From contig CBDUXT010000120.1 in the NCBI GenBank assembly GCA_965371245.1, forward strand, positions 1 to 14,718: DNA of 14,718 bases. Reading direction: 5' to 3'. The notes under the pieces are model-generated. The model was given only the letters and a program-made list of their open reading frames with translations. It did no database searches and was not told the DNA's origin. The DNA comes from CBDUXT01 sp965371245 (GTDB taxonomy: Bacteria; Planctomycetota; Phycisphaerae; UBA1845). Positions 1-6,500 of the stretch are shown here, piece by piece; position 1 is the stretch's first letter; each line of letters starts with the position of its first letter. A program made the translations under genes and the position numbers.

Positions 1-763
1 TGTCGCCCTCGGGATCGGTGTCGTTGCTTAGCACGTTGCCGGTGGTGACCGCGCTATCCTCCGTGGTGGTCACGGCGTCATCGACGGCGGTCGGCGCGAC
101 GTTGGGCGCGGGAAGACCACCAGGCGCGAAGTCGCCGTCGGCCGTCAAGATTCTGTTGATGTCCGTGTAGTTGACGGTGAACGACTGTCCGCCGCCCAGA
201 TCGACGGTCATGGTCGAGCCGTCGTCGGTAAGCTGGCTCGTGCCATAACCCGACAGATCGAGCGTGTCCTGCCCCCCGAGGTCTCCGACCGCGGTGACGA
301 CATCGCCGTCCCGCGCCCCGGTGAACTGGAACGTGTCGTTGCCGATGCCGCCGTCCAGCAGATCGTTTCCCCCGCCGCTGATGAGCACGTCGCTTCCTTT
401 GCCGCCGAAGAGCTGGTCGTCGCCGGTTCCCCCATCGAGGACGTCCTTCCCCATATCGCCAAAGATCTGGTCGTTCCCGGAGCCACCGGTGAGCTGGTCA
501 TTCCCCTTCAAACCGTTGAGGATGTCATCACCGCCCAAGCCGTCCGCGACGTTCGGTGCGTTCGTGCCGGTGAATATGTCGTCACCCTCGGTGGCACCGG
601 CTAGAGCATCGCCCGTGTCGGCGTCGGTCCAGGTGGCCGACAGGAGAATCCTGGGTTCGAGCGGCTCGAGCCGCAAGGTCGGTCTGGCAGGCGCGGACTT
701 CTGCCCGTTCGTAGCGCGCTTTTGGTTGTTGTAGTTGGTCTCTGTCCGCGGGTCATGGTTCAT
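1..763 (-). CDS. LEPR-XLL / RTX repeat surface or secreted protein, 3' end beyond window
   Basis: Probably an exported calcium-binding surface protein. The first 254 residues are visible and the gene continues past the left edge. Residues 35-43 read LEPRILLSA, the LEPR-XLL motif that sits near the N terminus of many large planctomycete and proteobacterial exported proteins; a basic stretch precedes it and there is no classical signal peptide. Residues 75-146 hold eight consecutive nine-residue RTX repeats of the GGxGxDxLx type (for example GGSGNDQIF and GGTGDDQLF), which in the family form a calcium-bound parallel beta roll. From residue 221 a module starting NVAPTAVDDAVTTTEDSA begins; this is typical of tandem VCBS/cadherin-like Ig repeats, so the full protein is probably much longer. 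The start is the ATG at 763, with a GGGGGGAG stretch 9 nt upstream. It is divergent from the pilin gene. RTX assignment is firm; export and adhesion are inferred. Confidence 0.88.
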   Translation of the reverse strand, partial: MNHDPRTETNYNNQKRATNGQKSAPARPTLRLEPLEPRILLSATWTDADTGDALAGATEGDDIFTGTNAPNVADGLGGDDILNGLKGNDQLTGGSGNDQIFGDMGKDVLDGGTGDDQLFGGKGSDVLISGGGNDLLDGGIGNDTFQFTGARDGDVVTAVGDLGGQDTLDLSGYGTSQLTDDGSTMTVDLGGGQSFTVNYTDINRILTADGDFAPGGLPAPNVAPTAVDDAVTTTEDSAVTTGNVLSNDTDPEGD

Positions 764-1128
764 CGCGACGGGCTCCCCCCCAATCGGCCGCCGAATGTTG
801 GCGGCCACGTTATTGGACTCATGCTGCGCTGAAGTGTGTACCCAAACGTACGATACGGAGCCGAGAGGAACAACGTGCTTGTTGCTTTACGATCGGGCGC
901 CGATCCGCCCACCCTCGGCGCGGGGTTTGTGACATTCTTCAGGGTTTTCGTTGGCCGACTGCCGCAATGAAAGGTAATGTCAAAATAGGGAATCTGTTGC
1001 GTTATCGGCACCCTACACATCCGTGCCTCGAGCCCGGATGTGCGGCGAGGCGCCTCCTGAGGCGGCCTGCGATGAACCGAGTGGTTCTGGTGTCGGCATG
1101 CGGCGGAATCTCGAAGGGGAAGAAGCTG
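764..1128. other. Divergent intergenic region between RTX gene and pilin gene
   Basis: This 365-bp gap should hold both 5' leaders. The one clear structure is a perfect 7-bp stem with a 7-nt loop at 786-806 (GGCCGCC / GGCGGCC), just upstream of the RTX start. Short open frames here lack convincing ribosome binding sites. I see no promoter that I would defend on either strand. Confidence 0.5.
786..806 (-). promoter_or_regulatory. Stem-loop in the leader of the RTX gene
   Basis: GGCCGCC at 786-792 and GGCGGCC at 800-806 are exact reverse complements with a 7-nt loop. The stem ends 23 nt before the RTX start codon on that strand. It could affect translation or bind a regulator; neither can be told from sequence. 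Confidence 0.4.
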
Positions 1129-1311
1129 ATGAACGAATGCACCAGATGGTACGAGTTGCTGACGTCCGAAGAGGGGACCAGCGCAACCGAGTACGCCGTG
1201 ATGTTGGGACTCATTGTTCTCGTTGCGGTCGGAGCGATTTCGGGAATCGGCACCGGTGTCAGCGACACCTTCACCTCGCTGGATACCTCGGTGGATTCCG
1301 TCTTTCCGTAA
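1129..1311 (+). CDS. Flp/Fap-type (type IVb) pilin, orphan
   Basis: A 60-residue pilin of the Flp family, the structural subunit of Tad-type pili. A short polar leader of 16 residues ends in Gly16. The mature protein would begin TSATEY, with Glu at +5 and Tyr at +6, the signature of Flp prepilins cut by a TadV-type peptidase. A hydrophobic helix (about residues 23-37, AVMLGLIVLVAVGAI) follows, then a short polar tail, matching the usual 50-70 residue length. The ATG at 1129 is preceded by the purine-rich GAAGGGGAAGAAG. The frame stays open further upstream to 967, but that would give an over-long leader. No tad assembly gene (tadA, tadB, tadC, rcpA) is in the window, so the pilus machinery must be elsewhere or the pilin is an isolated paralogue. 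Confidence 0.88.
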   Translation: MNECTRWYELLTSEEGTSATEYAVMLGLIVLVAVGAISGIGTGVSDTFTSLDTSVDSVFP

Positions 1312-1384
1312 CGGACTCTCCGGGCGAACGCCCTTGGCACCGAGCCTTCTTGAGGTGCCCAGTTCAGGAGTCGCCTGGCAAGAC

Positions 1385-1427
1385 CCGGCGCCGTGCTACG
1401 CTTCGATTCGCGTAGCGCGTGCGCCGG
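1385..1427. terminator. Strong hairpin between convergent genes, candidate bidirectional terminator
   Basis: The outer arms CCGGCGC (1385-1391) and GCGCCGG (1421-1427) and the inner arms GCTACGC (1395-1401) and GCGTAGC (1410-1416) are each exact complements. The 3-bp link between them pairs apart from one bulged T at 1420, giving a stem of about 17 bp around the 8-nt loop TTCGATTC. It lies between the pilin stop and the stop of the opposing gene. No U-tract follows on either strand, so it may block transcription weakly or mainly protect mRNA 3' ends. Confidence 0.55.
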
Positions 1428-1513
1428 CTTGGGCGGTGTATTCGATTCCACCTGCGATGACATGGGATCGCCGAGTGTGGCCAAGAGCCCGGCGTACGAG
1501 AACGCCGGATCCT

Positions 1514-2017
1514 CTAGATGACCGTCGCGCGCAGTACGACGAGCACGAGTCCCGCGGCGGCTGTTCCCATCGCGCAACCCAGCAAGAACCCACCGAGCGT
1601 CACTTGCTGTGGATCTCGCATCTGCTCCGGTTGTTTGAACATCGGTGTCCGCCCGGTCCGGTGGAGGCGGATGATGTCGGAGTCGTGGTCCGGGTCCTGT
1701 GTTCGCGTCGGAACTTGGCCGATCCCACCGCCGTTTTCCCCTGTCCCGGGCACATCGAGAACCGACAGCGGAAGCTGCAACTGAGTGCCAATACCGTGCC
1801 ACTCATAGTCGTCCTGGCCGGTGGCCGTGGAGAACACGACCGAGGGGAAGAAATCGTTGCGCCGCCCCAGAGGTATTTGACGCCGCGCGAACAACATCTC
1901 TTTGTCGTCGCCGTCCAACTCGGCGATCGAGCGCTGGGCGTGCAATCGGGCCGCGCGGCTGCGCGAGCGCGCGCGGCGTGCCTTGCCGTGCAACCCTCCG
2001 GGTCTGGGATCCTTCAT
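1514..2017 (-). CDS. Unknown protein with single C-terminal membrane segment
   Basis: I do not recognise this 167-residue protein. The N-terminal 30 residues are very rich in Arg and Ala (KARRARSRSRAARLHAQRS). The middle is polar with no motif I can name. The last 29 residues (139-167) begin VTLGGFLLGCAMGTAAAGL and continue hydrophobic to the end, a probable transmembrane helix that would tail-anchor the protein with its N terminus in the cytoplasm. The ATG at 2017 is chosen because AGGGAGG lies 7 nt upstream; an in-frame start at 2107 lacks such a site. A plausible promoter lies at 2110-2139. The gene converges on the Flp pilin gene and is divergent from the outer-membrane barrel gene. The opposite strand is also open here, so coding strand rests on ribosome binding site, promoter and membrane segment. 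Confidence 0.68.
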   Translation of the reverse strand: MKDPRPGGLHGKARRARSRSRAARLHAQRSIAELDGDDKEMLFARRQIPLGRRNDFFPSVVFSTATGQDDYEWHGIGTQLQLPLSVLDVPGTGENGGGIGQVPTRTQDPDHDSDIIRLHRTGRTPMFKQPEQMRDPQQVTLGGFLLGCAMGTAAAGLVLVVLRATVI

Positions 2018-2109
2018 CGTACGACCTCCCTGCCGCGATCGGGCGTGGTGTTCCTGGAAGAAACGACCGTTCTTGTGGTCTGGCAGGATCCGTCCTGCGA
2101 CCTCCACCC

Positions 2110-2139
2110 ATTATCGTCGCCCAGGCGCCGAACGGGCAA
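2110..2139 (-). promoter_or_regulatory. Candidate sigma70 promoter for the tail-anchored protein
   Basis: Read on the minus strand, TTGCCC (-35) and GATAAT (-10) are separated by 18 nt. They match 4 of 6 and 5 of 6 consensus positions. Transcription would begin near 2103, giving a leader of about 85 nt before the ATG at 2017. Judged by eye only. Confidence 0.4.
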
Positions 2140-2328
2140 GGGAAAAATGCCGCCGACCCCTCGGGCTTCCCGCAGTCGCCGTTGTGCGTTCGTCCGTTTG
2201 CCGGTCAGCGTGGAGCTCGGTACGATTCCGCGGAATGGTTGCTGAGGCGGCGATGGGACGGGTCCGCCCCCTTCCCGTCCGCTGAAGAAGGCTGCCATAC
2301 TATTTCAACGGGTTGCTACTACGCGTCT

Positions 2329-2388
2329 CAGACCGCCCCTGGGCCCCAAAGGCGATCCGGACCAGCGGTCTGTATGCCGTAGCGGCAT
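2329..2388 (+). promoter_or_regulatory. Two tandem stem-loops upstream of the outer-membrane barrel gene
   Basis: The first stem pairs CAGACCGC (2329-2336) with GCGGTCTG (2365-2372), 8 bp exact. One base later ATGCCG (2374-2379) pairs with CGGCAT (2383-2388) around a TAG loop. The second ends 44 nt before the start codon at 2433. Tandem hairpins here could be a structured mRNA leader or an operator pair; no known riboswitch is recognised. Confidence 0.45.
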
Positions 2389-2432
2389 CGGTGCGCAAGA
2401 CGACCCGACCGACCAGGTAGGCAAAAAACGCG

Positions 2433-3881
2433 ATGGGGAATCGTCACCTGGCAACGACGCTTCGTGCCCGTCGGAGCCGCTTTGTACTGCTCGCCGTCGT
2501 CGCACTGGCACCCGTCGCATCCGCACAGCCGCCCTCGGCGGACCGTGATCCCGATTCGTTCATCAACCAGCAGCGTGCGATCGAGGAACGCCTCCGGGCG
2601 AAGTTCGAGGTCGAACCCGGCGGTGCGCAGCGGTCCTTGTTCGACTGGGGCGGCTGGTACGGCTCGTACGTGTTCCTCTTCGACGACGGGGTCGAAAGCT
2701 CGCGTACGATGCGCCGACACGACCTGCGCCTTTGGTCACGGGTTTCGATCGATCGCGGGGCCCACGAAATCTACGCCCGTGTCCGCCTCAGTCTTCTTGA
2801 CTTCAACAGCGGCGATTCCTTCGACGGCAACGACGATGACATCGAAGGGCCGAACCTCGAACGCGGCTACTATCGGTTCGACCTCGCCAAGGCGGTTCGC
2901 GCGAGTGACCGGCGCAGCCTCGACTACAACCTGACCGTCACGGCCGGGCGAGACCTCGTGCAGTTCGGCAGCGGACTCACGCTGGCGACACCGCTGGATC
3001 ATGTGGCCGTCCGCGCCGCCTATCGAGGTTTCGAGCTGACGGTCTTGGCGGGCAAGACCGTGGGCAGCACGCAAGATTTCGATCTATCGCGGACGGCCAC
3101 CCGCACGCGGCGCACCTTTCTCGGGGGACAGCTCCGCTATGCCGGTCTGGAAAGACACCGGCCCTTCGTGTACGCCCTCTGGCAACGCGATCGCAACCGC
3201 GAGCAAAGGCCGCGGCTGCTCCAGCGGTTCGACTACGACTCTTTTCACGTCGGTCTCGGTTCCGCGGGGGAGCTCACCAAAGGGTTGCGATACTCGGCGG
3301 AGTTGGTCTACCAGACCGGGCACAGCTTCGGGGACGGTCGCTTCCTCGGCGACGACGACATCGAAGCGCTGGCGGCACACGCCGAGCTGGAGTATCTCTT
3401 CCCCGGTGCGCGAAAAGCGAGGGCTTCGCTGGAGTACCTGTTCGCCAGCGGCGACTCGGGTCGCAAGACCAGCCCTACCAACAGCGCCGGCGGAAACCGA
3501 GGCGATTCGCTCGACACCGGCTTTATCGGCTTTGGATACCGTGACACGGGATTGGCGTTTGCCCCGCGATACAGCAACCTGCACATGTGGCGGGTGGGCG
3601 GATCCTACTTCCCGTTTCCCAGCCACAAGGTGCTGGGCGAGTTCCAGGTCGGGACCGACGCGTACTTGTTCTACAAGCACCGCCGCGACGGCGCCGTTTC
3701 CGACCCGTCGGCCAACGTTCGATCCGGGTACCTCGGGTGGGAACTGGATCAGTACGCCAACTGGCGGGTGACGGCCGACCTCGCCTGGACCGCCCGACTG
3801 GGTGCGTTCTTTCCCGGCAAAGCCTTTCGAGACCGTACGACCCGAACCTTCCTGCTGGTCGGCTTTACATGGAGCTTTTGA
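2433..3881 (+). CDS. AlgE-like outer-membrane beta-barrel protein (alginate-export family)
   Basis: A 482-residue porin-like outer-membrane protein. Residues 1-31 are a signal peptide: basic start, hydrophobic core FVLLAVVALAPVA, cleavage after ASA (29-31). The rest is a run of alternating polar/hydrophobic strands rich in Tyr, Trp, Arg and Asp, with short turns (GDSFDGNDDD, SGDSGRKTS). The protein ends in WSF with a terminal Phe, the usual Bam recognition signature of outer-membrane barrels. Overall length, the FDWGGWYG stretch after the signal region and motifs such as GRDLVQFGSG resemble the alginate-export (AlgE/AlgK partner) Pfam family; the substrate cannot be inferred, and no alginate biosynthesis genes are nearby. 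The ribosome binding site is weak (CAGGTAGG, ~12 nt upstream). The next gene's start follows the stop by one base, suggesting co-expression. Confidence 0.82.
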   Translation: MGNRHLATTLRARRSRFVLLAVVALAPVASAQPPSADRDPDSFINQQRAIEERLRAKFEVEPGGAQRSLFDWGGWYGSYVFLFDDGVESSRTMRRHDLRLWSRVSIDRGAHEIYARVRLSLLDFNSGDSFDGNDDDIEGPNLERGYYRFDLAKAVRASDRRSLDYNLTVTAGRDLVQFGSGLTLATPLDHVAVRAAYRGFELTVLAGKTVGSTQDFDLSRTATRTRRTFLGGQLRYAGLERHRPFVYALWQRDRNREQRPRLLQRFDYDSFHVGLGSAGELTKGLRYSAELVYQTGHSFGDGRFLGDDDIEALAAHAELEYLFPGARKARASLEYLFASGDSGRKTSPTNSAGGNRGDSLDTGFIGFGYRDTGLAFAPRYSNLHMWRVGGSYFPFPSHKVLGEFQVGTDAYLFYKHRRDGAVSDPSANVRSGYLGWELDQYANWRVTADLAWTARLGAFFPGKAFRDRTTRTFLLVGFTWSF

Positions 3882-3882
3882 C

Positions 3883-4461
3883 GTGACGGTGAATCCCCTT
3901 CGCCTTCTGGTGCCCCTCGATCGGCCGCGAGCGCGTGCGGCGTGTCGTATCGCCGGTCCGCTTGTGTTGATGTGCCTTGCAATCGGCTGTGCGGCACGAA
4001 CGCGCAGCTTTCGGCCCACGATCGATGCGAATACGCTCGACGACATTTCTTTCCTGCACTATTGCGCGACGGTCCCGGTGGTTACGGTTGACGAGGGCCT
4101 CCGCGCGGTGTTGATGCTTCGCGAAATCGGAACGGCCGGCGGCAACTTCGAAATCCGGTTCCAGTCGGCCGAGCAAATGGGGGCGGTCAAGGCGGCCTGG
4201 GCGCTGGCACCCGATCACGTTCTCGACAAGGGAACGCTCGCTTACATGCTTCGAACGGTTTGCGGCCTGCGCCGCAGCGTGGGTGAGGTGCTGGCCTCGT
4301 CCAGCGGTTGGGGCGATCGGCGTTCGGCCCTCGCGTCCTGTGTCCATGCCGGGCTGATGCCCTATTCGACGGCGCACGAGCCGGTGACCGGCGGGGAACT
4401 CCTTTCCGCACTGACGGCCGCGGAGCGTTTTCTTTCCACGGCTGGCCCCGGCGTGCCGTAA
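3883..4461 (+). CDS. Small predicted lipoprotein of unknown function, coupled to the barrel gene
   Basis: A 192-residue protein starting at GTG 3883, one base after the barrel gene's stop. GGAG at 3871-3874, 8 nt upstream and inside the barrel gene's last codons, supports this start; the frame is open further upstream to 3802 but lacks a signal there. A basic N-terminal stretch leads to a hydrophobic core and the lipobox-like LAIGC with Cys36, so export and lipidation are likely although Ala at -3 is not ideal. The mature part has no motif I recognise; it is mostly helical in appearance (AVLMLREIG, LLSALTAAERFLS) with four further Cys residues. By position it may be a periplasmic lipoprotein partner of the barrel. 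Function unknown. Confidence 0.75.
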   Translation: MTVNPLRLLVPLDRPRARAACRIAGPLVLMCLAIGCAARTRSFRPTIDANTLDDISFLHYCATVPVVTVDEGLRAVLMLREIGTAGGNFEIRFQSAEQMGAVKAAWALAPDHVLDKGTLAYMLRTVCGLRRSVGEVLASSSGWGDRRSALASCVHAGLMPYSTAHEPVTGGELLSALTAAERFLSTAGPGVP

Positions 4462-4516
4462 ACACCGCACTAGGCAGAGGTTACAACGCGTCTCCTCCCT
4501 CTGAGCGTGCCCAATA

Positions 4517-4533
4517 AGGCTCTCTCAGAGCCT
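4517..4533 (+). terminator. Hairpin downstream of the lipoprotein gene
   Basis: AGGCTCT (4517-4523) and AGAGCCT (4527-4533) form a perfect 7-bp stem with a CTC loop, 55 nt after the lipoprotein stop. There is no U-tract, so its role as a terminator is tentative; it may equally be the edge of the repeat region that follows. Confidence 0.35.
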
Positions 4534-4628
4534 CGTCCGCGAGCAAGCGGTCCGGTTTCGCGTACGCACCCGCTCCCTTACGGTCGCGGCTCGGTTTGTC
4601 ATAACCGTCCAGATGCACGCTTTTTCAG

Positions 4629-4775
4629 CCTATCCTAACAGCCTGTTGAAGAAGGCTGGTTCTCGTTGTGTGGCACCGGCTTCCAGCCGACGCAGACAGG
4701 CTGTATCCCCGCCAAGGGGGAAAGCGCTGGCGGGATCACCGGCAAGATGCCGGTGCCACACATTTTTCGGATAGG
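4629..4775. repeat. MITE-like element with nested inverted repeats
   Basis: A 147-bp segment bounded by CCTATCC (4629-4635) and GGATAGG (4769-4775). Inside, TGTGTGGCACCGGC (4667-4680) pairs exactly with GCCGGTGCCACACA (4749-4762). A further small hairpin, CAGCCT (4639-4644) / AGGCTG (4653-4658), lies at the left end; its sequence resembles the tails of some insertion sequences (CAGCCTGTTGAAGAAG). It has no coding capacity. This fits a small non-autonomous mobile element or a decayed IS end. I could not find a target-site duplication. Confidence 0.55.
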
Positions 4776-4824
4776 TTCCTAGAGGTTCCGCGATGCGTTC
4801 GGCAAGATTTTCACGCCGGGGTAC

Positions 4825-4853
4825 TTGACCGACCGGTACCGAGCGAGCACAAT
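4825..4853 (+). promoter_or_regulatory. Candidate sigma70 promoter for the 78-residue basic protein
   Basis: TTGACC (4825-4830) and CACAAT (4848-4853) are separated by exactly 17 nt, matching 5 of 6 and 4 of 6 consensus positions. Predicted initiation near 4860 would give a leader of about 37 nt carrying the strong ribosome binding site of the gene at 4897. Confidence 0.5.
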
Positions 4854-4896
4854 CCCCGCCTTTCGTGGTTGGAAGCGAAGTCGAAGGAGCCTCGTC

Positions 4897-5133
4897 ATGG
4901 GAGTACATCGAAGTGCCATCAGACGCCGGCGCCGAGAGGATGCCTGCGAAACAAAGGCACGAAACAAAACGGTCAAGGCCGACGAGCGTCAGCGGCGAGA
5001 TGCGCGAATGATGGAGAAGGTGCAGGCCGGAAGTCTGCCCTTCACGCCCGTCGTGATGAGTTGGCTGAGTCGGAAACTCGATAAGCGGGCGATTCGTATC
5101 ACGCCCGAGGACGTGAAGTCCCTGGCTCCCTGA
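4897..5133 (+). CDS. Small basic protein of unknown function
   Basis: A 78-residue protein that I cannot assign. The start at ATG 4897 is well supported: GAAGGAG lies 7 nt upstream and a promoter-like pair sits at 4825-4853. The N-terminal half is strongly basic (AIRRRRRED, then Lys/Arg/Glu-rich helix-forming sequence). The C-terminal half is more ordered, with TPVVMSWLSRKLDKRA followed by ITPEDVKSLAP. The charge pattern suits nucleic-acid or ribosome binding, but there is no recognised domain. It converges on carA with a 143-bp gap. An 18-bp sequence immediately after its stop recurs at 12000-12017. Confidence 0.68.
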   Translation: MGVHRSAIRRRRREDACETKARNKTVKADERQRRDARMMEKVQAGSLPFTPVVMSWLSRKLDKRAIRITPEDVKSLAP

Positions 5134-5151
5134 GCCGCAGCGAGTGGAAGC
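5134..5151 (+). repeat. 18-bp exact repeat, copy 1
   Basis: GCCGCAGCGAGTGGAAGC here is identical to 12000-12017. This copy starts directly after the stop codon of the 78-residue protein gene. An exact 18-mer recurring by chance in 15 kb is unlikely, but no function is known. Confidence 0.6.
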
Positions 5152-5276
5152 GCGCAGACGGACGCCTGCGTAAGGTTGCACCCCAGGGAAGGTCAGGTGA
5201 AGAAGCAACGGTCGGCGGATTTCGTCGATCGTTTTTTGTTGCGCTGACCGCAATGGGATCACGGCGCGCTTGAGGC

Positions 5277-6500
5277 TCACGTTTGAGTCTTCGATGGTAC
5301 CGCGTTGGCTTGACGATGCTGCAAGGCGTCCTGGGCATCGGCCATGGTTGCGGCGGTTGGTGCCGCTCCTGTCTCGATCATCATCCAGAAGCAATCGAAC
5401 AGATACGACGCGTCGTGCGGACCGGGACTGGCTTCGGGATGGTATTGAACCGCTAGAACCGGCATCTCGCGATGGACGAACCCCTCGAGCGTCTTGTCGT
5501 TGAGGTTGATGTGCGTTGCCACGCCGCCGACCCGCTCGAGTGATTCGCGATCGACGGCGAAGCCGTGATTCTGTGATGTGATCTCGACGCGTTCGGTGGC
5601 CATGTTCCGGACCGGATGGTTGCCGCCTCGGTGTCCAAACTTCAGCTTGAACGTTGCCGCGCCCAGCGCCAGGGCGAGAAGTTGATGCCCGAGGCAGATG
5701 CCGAACACCGGAACGCGCCCCATCGTCCCCTTGAGAAGATCGACGGCGTAGTGTACGGCCGCAGGGTCGCCCGGACCGTTGCTTACAAACACGCCCTCGG
5801 GGTTCCTTTCGAGAAGCTCGTCGGGCGTGATCGTCGGCGGCACGATGGAAACCTCGCACCCGGCATCGACCAGATGGCGAAGGATGTTCCGCTTCATCCC
5901 GCAGTCGATCGCCACGATATGACGTCCCTGCCGCGGTCGTTTGCGACAGGATGCAAAAGCCGGGTTCAGTCCAGCGGTCCACGTTCGCGCCTCGCCGGGC
6001 GCTACCATCTTGACCAGGTCCATGCCGGACATGCTCGGCGCGCTGCGTGCCAAGCGGACACACTCGGCCGGGTCATCCGTTTCCGTGGTGACGACGCCTC
6101 TCATCGTGCCCTGGACGCGTAGCTTCCTGGTCAGGGCGCGGGTATCGACGGCTTGCAGGCCGATGACGTCGTGACGGGCGAGGTATTCTTCCAGGCTGAG
6201 CGTCGCCCGGTAGTTGCTGTGGCGGCGGGCGAGCTCCTTGATGACAAAGCCGGCTACGTGCGGCTTGCCCGATTCGCAGTCGTCTTCGTTCACGCCGTAA
6301 TTCCCGATCATCGGCGCGGTCATGGTCACGATCTGCCCCGCGTAGGAAGGGTCGGTGAGGATTTCCTGGTAGCCGGTCATGGAAGTGTTGAAGACAACCT
6401 CGCCCGTTTGCGTGCCGGTGGCGCCGAAGGCTCGGCCACGCAGGACGGTTCCGTCCTCAAGCGCGAGGGTACAAGGCAAGATTCGATCGGCGGGGCTCAC
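5277..6500 (-). CDS. carA: Carbamoyl-phosphate synthetase small (glutaminase) subunit
   Basis: CarA hydrolyses glutamine and channels ammonia to CarB, which makes carbamoyl phosphate for pyrimidines and arginine. The 407-residue length is close to normal (~380), with a slightly long C-terminal tail. The N-terminal CPSase domain contains GEVVFNTSMTGYQEILTDPS and the MTAPMIGNYGVN segment typical of the family. The C-terminal class I amidotransferase domain shows VSNGPGDP, the nucleophile Cys269 in GICLGHQ, and the His354-Pro-Glu356 pair in QYHPEASPGP. The start is GTG 6500; the ribosome binding site is poor but no better in-frame start exists. carB is not in the window. The reading frame of the transposase remnant upstream ends in a 3-bp overlap with this start codon region (TGA at 6497-6499), so the native promoter may have been displaced. 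Confidence 0.96.
   Translation of the reverse strand: MSPADRILPCTLALEDGTVLRGRAFGATGTQTGEVVFNTSMTGYQEILTDPSYAGQIVTMTAPMIGNYGVNEDDCESGKPHVAGFVIKELARRHSNYRATLSLEEYLARHDVIGLQAVDTRALTRKLRVQGTMRGVVTTETDDPAECVRLARSAPSMSGMDLVKMVAPGEARTWTAGLNPAFASCRKRPRQGRHIVAIDCGMKRNILRHLVDAGCEVSIVPPTITPDELLERNPEGVFVSNGPGDPAAVHYAVDLLKGTMGRVPVFGICLGHQLLALALGAATFKLKFGHRGGNHPVRNMATERVEITSQNHGFAVDRESLERVGGVATHINLNDKTLEGFVHREMPVLAVQYHPEASPGPHDASYLFDCFWMMIETGAAPTAATMADAQDALQHRQANAVPSKTQT

Larger units (their letters stand above)
2018..2432. other. Divergent intergenic region upstream of the outer-membrane barrel gene
   Basis: This 415-bp gap contains the minus-strand promoter at 2110-2139 and, on the other side, two tandem stem-loops (2329-2388) just before the barrel gene. 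No additional coding region is convincing: frames in this stretch are short or overlap the flanking genes and lack ribosome binding sites. Confidence 0.5.
4462..4896. repeat. Repeat-rich intergenic stretch
   Basis: This 435-bp gap holds no gene. After the hairpin at 4517-4533 it contains a GC-rich segment around 4570-4598 (CGCTCCCTTACGGTCGCGGC) that, from memory, resembles dispersed intergenic repeats in planctomycete genomes. A MITE-like element follows at 4629-4775, and a promoter for the next gene at 4825-4853. The long minus-strand open frame crossing it is continuous with antisense of carA and is judged spurious. Confidence 0.5.

Noticed and set aside
967..1128. Longer N terminus for the Flp pilin from ATG 967
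   Set aside because: It would add 54 residues before a short prepilin leader; ATG 1129 has a purine-rich ribosome binding site and gives the normal Flp length.
1214..2245. 343-residue plus-strand open frame overlapping the tail-anchored protein gene
   Set aside because: It is Arg/Pro-rich without domain, ribosome binding site or signal, while the minus-strand frame has a promoter, ribosome binding site and membrane helix. Some doubt remains.
3084..4046. 320-residue minus-strand open frame opposite the barrel gene
   Set aside because: High-GC antisense shadow of two well supported genes; no recognisable domain.
4897..5133. Toxin-antitoxin component
   Set aside because: The gene has no partner: the next gene, carA, converges on it, and no toxin or antitoxin motif is visible.
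4630..6063. 477-residue minus-strand open frame crossing the repeat region and carA
   Set aside because: It is carA in the wrong frame plus repeat DNA, of low-complexity Arg/Ser/Gly composition.
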